Of a stretch of 64,000 nucleotides of DNA, positions 57,701 to 64,000 are shown piece after piece. Under the pieces are notes generated by a model. It ran no database searches. It was not told the DNA's origin and saw nothing but the letters and a program-made list of their open reading frames with translations. The first letter of the stretch is position 1, and the number at the start of each line of letters is the position of its first letter. The DNA is from Phoronis australis (lineage: Eukaryota; Phoronida; Phoronidae): the NCBI GenBank assembly GCA_002633005.1, contig NMRA01000649.1:43608-107607 (forward strand), given 5' to 3'. The position numbers and the translations under genes are program-made.

Positions 57701-60700
57701 AAATTTTATGTGAAAAATGACACTTCATATTTCATTGGTTCAAGGTACTCTGACAATAGCTAAGGGGGCTTTCAACCCTTAGCCAGTATCATAAAATGCT
57801 GCTGATAAATCCAGAATCCATCTGAAAGTTATTGTGCTAGGATGGTATGGTATTGATTTCTACCATCCAAATAAGTCAAGGGATCACTTGCACTGAAATA
57901 AAGCTTGTCGGTTGTGGATGCATTGGCTTAGACTTGTTAAATTGGTGGCATTTTGACCACATATTTCACTTGTTCAACGTCTAAATCCAAGTGCATTTGC
58001 ACGACAATGGCACCATTTTTTTAGTGATGGCTCAAAGTTTAAATGCATCCATCGGCCGTGCAAAATTGATGAAGCTCTTCTCTATGCCCAGCTGTTAATG
58101 TCTAGCAAAACAAACTTTCGCCTGGGTTGCAGTGTTTGGTCAAGTAAAATATACTCATGATAAATGTTCCTTGAATTCATGTATTTCTTCATTTTCCTCT
58201 GATTCAAGTTCCATCACATTCTGCTCGGAGGTTGCACATTTTAGAGCTCTCTGATGACCTCTGGTGCATAATTTTTTATCAAGTGTGGACTAATTTGTTT
58301 GTCAATGTCCTGAAGGGTGTGTTAAGGCCCTTTCACACTAACTTAACTCTGGTATGAGCGATGCATCCATGTAAACTGTGAAGTTAGTTAAACTGTTCAT
58401 ACCAGCTTTGTTAGTTACTGGCATCGAAGTAAGCGGTAGGTTACACTTTTGTTATTGAAGTAATCGCTAAGTCCCTCTGATGCAAGGTAGACTGAGAAAT
58501 GTTTTTTTGTCCCGTGCACGCTAAGATTTTTTTTTAATGTGACAATTTGAAAACACATACATGTGATTATTAACCTGAAACTTGTTGCTAATTCGAGTGG
58601 TGATTATTTGAGCAAAATATTAGCAAATAGTAGTGACGACACTGCCCTTTAATTGTTGACAGTGGCCCCTAGCAATAACTTCGATGAGACTGCACCACAG
58701 CATCAATGCTCCCCTGTTAAATCCATCTGAAACTGCGAAGCTTAACTGGTGCTGTTAACTTCTATCCAGGACCGAAGTTAACCATTCATACTGACCGTGA
58801 CTCCCCAAAACATCGATGTGTCGACGTTAGTATGAAAGGGCCTTTAGAAGGAGAACGCCATTTTTATTTGATATTTGGGTTGAGACATGTTTGTGGGTGA
58901 TGATTGATGGTTTGGATGGTGAATAAGGAAGAAATGTCTATGCACTCCAGTTTTTGGTATCTGGTACCACTTGGTATACCACTTGGTATACCACTTGGTA
59001 TGCCACTTGGTATACCACTTGGTATACCACTTGGTATCCTCTCTCTTCTTTGATTACCAATTATGTGGGGACACCTGCATACACACTCTAATTAGTTATG
59101 TTGGAGGTAAATAAGGTGTAAAGAGGAAATGTCATTTTTTTGCTCTTCACCTATTCAATACAGGATATGGCAGACAGAGGAAATTTTATTTTGACAAATT
59201 CTCAAACAAAAATAAACATTGAGAGACTTAGTTTATTATAAGGTTTGCTGCAGAGATGTCCGAATAAAGCAACATGCTCTATGTTGCTTGCATCAAGGTA
59301 ATCAGGCTTTGAAAAATAGAAAACTGACAATTTTGGCGATTATTTATGTGCAAAATAAGCAGAACTGATTGGCACTAGGCTCTGCATTTTGAGAACCAGT
59401 TTGATACCCATTATTCAGTGGAGAAAACTGGTTCTCAAAATGTGGGGCTCCTGTAAGTGATTGCTGTAGTCGTCACTGATTTGAATCCTAATCAGTCTGC
59501 AGTTTTGTATAACTTGTCCTCTGTTCTGTCTGTTACTGTTGAATGGTGGTGGTCTGCATCTTTCCCCACAGGTGGAGTCTTGAGGCCCTTTCCCATACAG
59601 TTAACTTTGCTACAATTGAAGCTTCAGTGTTAACTGTGGTTAATCCCTAGGTTAAGCGTGAGTGTTCATGTCAACTTCGGAGTTATAGTTCAGTGAAGTT
59701 GGGGCAAGGCAGTGCTAATATGACCTTCGTCATTTGCTATGCACTCTCAAGCGCTCGGTGATTTTTGTAAGGAATGGATCTAGCAAACACGTGGACAAAC
59801 TGCAACAGAATGCTAATATTGCCAAACTGACAAATATTGGAACAAAATGTTAACTAGTTACCACCCGCTGGTAACATCTGCGGATAAGTCTGGTGGCATC
59901 GATGTTGAGTGTTATCATTTTATCGAACCGCCAACGCTTTGCTGTTAAATCCACCTCTTAACTTAGGAGTTAACCAGCACTGTTAACTTAGATAAAAGAC
60001 TGAAGTTAAGTGTTCCCACTGATAGAAGCTTTGGTAATACCCAAGCTTCTGAGGCAGTGGGAAAGACCTTTTATTGTACTGTAAATAATGGTTATTGATT
60101 TCCTTCAAAGGATCAATGGCTAATCATGGTATTCTGGGGTGCAGTCACTTATCCCCAATGTGAACACTTTTCCATTAGTCTAATGACCATTTTTCAGTGG
60201 GAGTGAGATGTATAGACACCCCGCACAATGACTGCTGAGAGGGGCATGTGTAGGGCCAAGTATGTGATTGATCAGGCAATAGATCTGATGCTGTAAGAGA
60301 CAAAGGACTTGTTGTTATCTAGATCACTATCAAGACTGATGTATATCTGGTGATCTGGTAAATTTTCTGATTTGCAGCAAAGAAATCGGCCTTTGAAAAA
60401 TTGAAAAATTATAGTTTTGGCAATTGTTATTTTTGTGCAAAATATGTGAAGCATTACCGTAATTTTTGTACCAATGGCGATAAGTACCGGTATTTTGTCA
60501 GATAGGCAAATTTGTTCTCATATGTACCAACCCATAGTTCAGCTACTTTTTCCTAGTTTCAAGTTCCCCGTACCAAGTGCCTGGATGGTTATTCAAGTTC
60601 CAGTTCCTGGTGTCTTATTGATGACGTGGCATGCAGTTCCTGAGTTGAGGCAAAGAACCAAGACCTGAAAGCATTGTTCTTATGATCGTTTAGACATTGC

Positions 60701-62020
60701 AAAAGGCCTCCTTATCTATTCTAGTCTACACCCATGTCCTGAGAATTAAATTTGCTTTTCTTTGGAACAACCCCCTTTGAGTCCATTGTCAACAGTTACA
60801 GAAACTTCAGCGTAATCGGGAATTTTACTTGTTATGTCGAACACTTACGAGCCACATCTATGACAAATCTGTCTGTTCGTCCTGGCCGACACCTGACATG
60901 CATTCTTGCTTTAAAGAGGCGTGGAACGTGAAAGCTAGTCAAAGATATTTTTTATATAATTCGTGACGAAAATACCTTCTCGCAACGTCTACTGCAGTTG
61001 TTCACTTTCCCATGTGAGGGAATTTCCACGAAAAATCACAAAATTCGAGATTTTATAAATATGTGCAAAGGAAAAACTCTGTAATCACCACAGAGTTTCT
61101 AATCAACATCCCACTAATGGTAAAATTAATGCTCTCAGTCATTCGACAAACAGCTGACTGACAAGAAGGTCGACACCGCAGTATGAGGCAAGCCAGTGAA
61201 ACGAGAGTTCCTAAAGAGAATTTCAAATGCATCAATTGTCTCTTAATCCGGCTGCTCCTTGAAGTCGCTTTACATCAAATGTCAAAGGTCACATTTTTAT
61301 TAAAAGGGAAATGTGCTACATCTATGATTTGCCACCAAATAAGGAGACGCGCTTTGCCTTGTGGGAGAAAAATCAACAAAATGACAAACAGTTGAAAGAT
61401 CTTTTTTTTTAAATTTGGAACTAAAAGAAAAATGCTTTGACATCTACAGAAAGTTAAAATCTTAATGAGCAAATGGTAAAAATATCTGGCAAACATATTT
61501 CAGTGGCTGAGAACCACTTTGAATAATGTAATTTAGTCCATTTTTCGTGTTCCATGCATCTTTAAGGTAGTCACATGAAAAATGTCCAAATTTGGCTAAC
61601 TTTGGAACTTTATATCTTGGAAATGGCAGATTGGATTCAGTTGAAATTTTCAGATACTATCGTTACATTTTGCTCATTGTTTTTAAATTACTAGTAGGAA
61701 TGCACCACTTTTGTATTTCTATTGGATTTTGATTTTACAGTAAATATTACATTGTAGTCCAGTGTGTGTTGCATGTAAATGGCTAAAAATTATGTTATTT
61801 CAGAAAATTGATGTTACATCCAAACTTGTCGATGATGTCATCAATGGGACACAGGAGTTCCTTCAGCCTAACCCTGCGTCCCGTGCCAAATTGATGACGC
61901 AGAGAACATGGTCCAAGATCCGTGGTCAGGCGCAGAACGCGGCTTACCCGCAGCCCGAGGGAAATCTCGGAGACAGCATGTTGAAACATGGCCGTGACTT
62001 AGGCAATGATTCTATGTTTG
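45662..62020 (+). CDS. SH3GL: Endophilin-A (SH3GL family), first three exons, 3' part outside window
   Basis: Endophilin-A is a membrane-bending N-BAR and SH3 protein that works with dynamin and synaptojanin in clathrin-mediated and fast endocytosis. Exons 45662-45706, 50010-50078 and 61804-62020 give 110 residues plus a split codon. Residues 1-15 (MSFAGFKKQINKANQ) form the amphipathic helix H0; residues 16-38 run to DDEFVEMER; residues 39-110 (KIDVTSKLVDDV, then LQPNPASRAKL and SKIRGQ) cover the first BAR helix and the insert that dips into membrane. All intron positions appear to match vertebrate SH3GL genes. The remaining BAR helices and SH3 domain lie beyond 64000. Intron 2 is 11.7 kb. 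Confidence 0.95.
46557..48082. mobile_element. 1.53-kb DNA transposon remnant with CAGGGATRT ends and CCTTGG duplication
   Basis: Begins CAGGGATATACCTAG and ends CTAAGACACATCCCTG, imperfect terminal inverted repeats extended inward by inverted CTCGCCCAGC-like words (46585-46625 and 48028-48062). Flanked on both sides by CCTTGG (46551-46556 and 48083-48088). Size and ends fit an internally deleted hAT-group element. No transposase frame is recognisable inside. Confidence 0.82.
49242..49547. mobile_element. Inverted-repeat element, family D (uninterrupted)
   Basis: Begins CCTGTTTAGC, ends GCTAAACAGG. Inner arms AAAATTGAATTGGGCCTTTT and inverse. 306 bp. Sister of the interrupted copy at 21937-22426. 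Confidence 0.82.
50010..50078 (+). CDS. SH3GL: Endophilin-A exon 2 (residues 16-38)
   Basis: Acceptor TTGTAG, donor GTAAGT, 23 codons: FMSEKIGGAKGTELDDEF and VEMER. It aligns without gaps to human [23 protein letters not shown]. The exon is short and is identified by homology and phase. Confidence 0.95.
52958..53182 (+). mobile_element. Dispersed fold-back family A copy
   Basis: Left end CTACGGTAAAATCTCGTCAA then TTTGGGACACAGTGCGG; right end TTTGTCCGAAATTGGTGTGA. A second fragment (ATGTTAGACAAGCGAAATTA) lies just before it at about 52876. Confidence 0.75.
53778..54600 (+). pseudogene. piggyBac-like transposon relic (5' end and broken transposase)
   Basis: TTAA at 53778-53781 is followed directly by CCCTTTCAACACAGC, the arrangement at piggyBac ends. 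Two hairpins follow: the perfect palindrome ACCGCTTAAGCGGT (about 53810) and AGACCGCTTTATCGGTCT (about 53841). Downstream, frames broken by shifts and stops give an acidic start after ATG 54048 (SADGDSNIDFSNDE), then EYFQNFCIDEIFVKL near 54340-54390, and ELLNLAIAEFKSLYGLQML near 54460-54510, resembling the N-terminal part of piggyBac transposases. The catalytic core and 3' end are missing. Clearly dead. Confidence 0.55.
56983..57377. mobile_element. Palindromic element rich in AAGTTACCCC/GGGGTAACTT words
   Basis: Left part CCACACGCAGACTTACCCTA; right part inverse, TGGGGTAAGTCTGTGTTTGG. Internal GACAAGTTACCCCACCTC and GGTGGAGTAAGTTGTCACAA are also inverted. A shorter relative with CTAGCGACAACT-like and GTCCACACT words lies at about 62480-62630. 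Confidence 0.65.
58325..58843. mobile_element. 519-bp element with AGGCCCTTTCA ends and TTA target duplication
   Basis: Begins AGGCCCTTTCACACTAAC, ends GTTAGTATGAAAGGGCCT, with TTA on both sides (58322-58324 and 58844-58846). A 3-bp TTA duplication is typical of PIF/Harbinger elements. Internal inverted GAAGTTAAC-like words; no coding frame. Non-autonomous. Confidence 0.8.
58963..59038. repeat. 12-bp minisatellite
   Basis: About six units of CACTTGGTATAC with single-base variants. Confidence 0.95.
59163..59350 (+). repeat. Dispersed fold-back family A copy
   Basis: GGATATGGCAGACAGAGGAA at the left and GACAATTTTGGCGATTATTT at the right. Immediately followed by a 57-bp stem-loop at 59385-59441 (CATTTTGAGAACCAGTTT and its inverse). 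Confidence 0.7.
59583..60071. mobile_element. Diverged relative of the AGGCCCTTT-ended element
   Basis: Left AGGCCCTTTCCCATACAG, right CAGTGGGAAAGACCT, with inner GTTAACT and GAAGTTAAG words as at 58325-58843. Flanking duplications are no longer clear. Older copy. Confidence 0.65.
61804..62020 (+). CDS. SH3GL: Endophilin-A exon 3 (residues 39-111)
   Basis: Acceptor TTTCAG, donor GTAGGT, 217 nt ending in phase 1 after MF. It contains LQPNPASRAKL and SKIRGQ, invariant in the family. The insert region (QAQNAAYPQPEGNLGDSML) differs more from vertebrates. The next exon was not found before 64000. Confidence 0.95.
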
Positions 62021-64000
62021 GTAGGTATTAGTTAACCAGCTGGCAATCAGCGTTGTATAGAGATAAGATGACTGGAAAATCAATTCATGTTGTTACATAT
62101 ATTAAGAATCTGTGTTTCTGTATGACTATTTTTGGATAGATTATCCAGCAAGATGGTATTTTTCACAGGAAGAACTTTTGGTATTCCTCCAAGTTAATGT
62201 CCAGACGTTCAAATTACAAATTTAAACGTCGGAATTCGTGTTGAAGCCTAACGTGCGCATTTAAAATCAAATTGCCATTTTTTTTTTCGAGTTTATGTGG
62301 GTATTCAGCTGATGTGCTAGGTAGGGGACTAATAGTCAAAGGAGTTGTGTGTGTGTGAATACACTTCCTGTACAACAGTTAAAAAGTTGGTATACGACAA
62401 ATAATGTGCTGATTTGAGTTGGAGGCAAGTGATCTGCACTTGTTTTGGGAACTGAAGTTAGAAATCTATCATCAACTAAGCTGGCGTCCACACTCAACAT
62501 GTTATTCCAAAACAAGTTACCCCAAGAACCAGTTGTCGCTAGGTTTGGCAGTGTGGACGTTATTTGTCCTGGGGCAACTTGACACACGTGTGACAACTTA
62601 ACCCACCTTACCCCCTCCCTTTCCCCACAAGTTGCACACCTTCCTTTCAGTGGTGCCTTCGTATTCGCGCTGGTTTTTTTTTTCTTAGCTGGAAAAAGTT
62701 CTATTGTGCCCGTGGCATTATTAACTCGAACCGTTCATTGGCGTTCTGCAACCAAATGACGGATAAATGGCCGAAAAACTGACGTGAGAAACGCAAGTGC
62801 TTTTTGGCCATCTTGAAAAGCACGGCATACGCAGAGCGATAATTTGTGTCATGATGCCAAATGTCGGGTGTATGGTGTGGATACTCAGCTGTCTGGGGCA
62901 TGATGCCCTTGAGAAAAAAATTTAGAAAATCTAAAAATATTGAAAGGTCCTGTTAGGGTAGCTTTTAGTGTGGACTTTATTGTATGACTTAACCTTTACA
63001 AATGCTTATCTAAGGCGGAAACATGGCCGTCTATTAGACAAAAGTTATCTTGCTACGACGAGTCTTCACTCATCTAGGGTATAGTTCACTAATTCTAGAA
63101 CCTCGCTAATAAGGAAATCTCCGCCAGATTACGTGAGATATTGCCATGTATTTTAAATAAGAACACGTGATTTGGCTAGATTTTAGCTAGGTCCTAGCCT
63201 TATTGTAATTTACCCTTTATAGCTGTGTATAACTTCTGGATGTATTGTCTTGCGAGATGATACACCGTAAATATAAATTACATGAAAATTCCCGTAATAT
63301 ACTCTGAAGACTTTGAATTTTCATGTTCATTGAGATCATGTCTCTGCTACTGGAGACTTTAATGCCAACATCGGCGCATATACGGTAGATTATTAGGAGA
63401 CTGTCTGTCAGTTGTGTGGTTTTATCGCAGTTATCGGCAGGTGTCCCTGTCTAAAACTCCACAGCAGGTGTTGGTTTTATTTGATATTTTTTCAGGTATT
63501 CACTATTCTACTTTTGTAAGCAATTTTATTTCATTTATCATCCGACCGTTATATGATTCTTCAAATTAAAAAATACACCTGCATGACATTTTTAGCACCA
63601 TCTTGAGACAACTTTGATGTATCGGTTAACTGTCAAAAGCGTTCTGAAATGTTCAGCCAATTCCCCAGTTTACACCAATGTTCCTGTAGTACTGGAGTTG
63701 AGTTGTTATGAACCGTCCTTTCTATACCATCTGCAGCACGGCTCCCATGAAGGCGCATTTGCAAACCTTTTTGTGGAAATGTATGTGTTTAGTCTGCAGC
63801 TTGGTGTTGGCTAAAATGTCTGGTCGTAGTTTCTAAAAGGTGACTAGTATTGAAACTTTGGAATTCATAAATGTTTATTCATGTGTTGTCTGAGAAAAAC
63901 AGATTTATTTCAGAAGTCAGAAGTATTTTACTTGGTGTTTGATAAAAAATAAATGAATACCTGTTGCTGGTGAGCCATACGATGCAGGTCGTAAAAACAA
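62021..64000 (+). other. SH3GL: Endophilin-A intron 3 (start), to window end
   Basis: No further coding exon is recognisable. It includes the short relative of the 56983 element near 62480-62630. The rest shows nothing I can name. Confidence 0.75.

Larger units (their letters stand above)
50079..61803 (+). other. SH3GL: Endophilin-A intron 2, 11.7 kb
   Basis: No exon was found inside. It contains family A copies (about 52958-53182, 59163-59350, 60355-60470), a piggyBac-like relic (53778-54600), a palindromic element (56983-57377), a TTA-flanked element (58325-58843) and its relative (59583-60071), and a 12-bp minisatellite (58963-59038). The stretches 50079-52860 and 60700-61800 show nothing I recognise. 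Confidence 0.8.

Overview
This is a gene-poor, intron-rich, AT-rich stretch of an invertebrate animal genome from a draft assembly (run of N at 8314-8375, single N at 39043). Three protein genes can be read exon by exon, with GT-AG junctions and unbroken frame. All three are closest, from memory, to single-copy ancestors of vertebrate families, so the source is a bilaterian outside the vertebrates, most likely a marine invertebrate deuterostome or a lophotrochozoan. The sequence alone does not settle the species.

Layout. (1) 1-19768, plus strand: basonuclin (BNC1/BNC2 family) zinc-finger regulator. Three coding exons are certain (9032-9134, 14745-14983, 17060-19768; 1016 residues). A tiny first coding exon at 1036-1062 is only a candidate. 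(2) 19769-26767: intergenic or untranslated DNA filled with short transposons. (3) 45173 down to 26768, minus strand: a complete 14-exon CHAF1A gene (largest subunit of chromatin assembly factor 1). The exons sum to 2844 nt, 947 residues plus stop. (4) 45174-45661: a 488-bp divergent promoter interval. (5) 45662 to beyond 64000, plus strand: the first three coding exons of an endophilin-A gene (SH3GL family), covering the N-BAR start; the rest lies outside the window.

The three genes act in unrelated processes (transcription, replication-coupled nucleosome assembly, endocytic membrane bending), so their closeness is probably inherited order. In human, from memory, the relatives are also paired: BNC1 with SH3GL3 (15q25), BNC2 near SH3GL2 (9p22), CHAF1A head-to-head with SH3GL1 (19p13.3). 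The window looks like the unduplicated ancestral arrangement.

Introns and spacers are dominated by small non-autonomous DNA transposons and fold-back elements. They include a dispersed family of about 200-250 bp (ten or more copies), a set with CAGGG...CCCTG ends and 6-bp target duplications, a TTA-flanked element, a piggyBac-like relic, nested insertions, long hairpins and three minisatellites. A 0.3-kb near-identical duplication around the single N at 39043 looks like two alleles assembled side by side, one with a transposon insertion.
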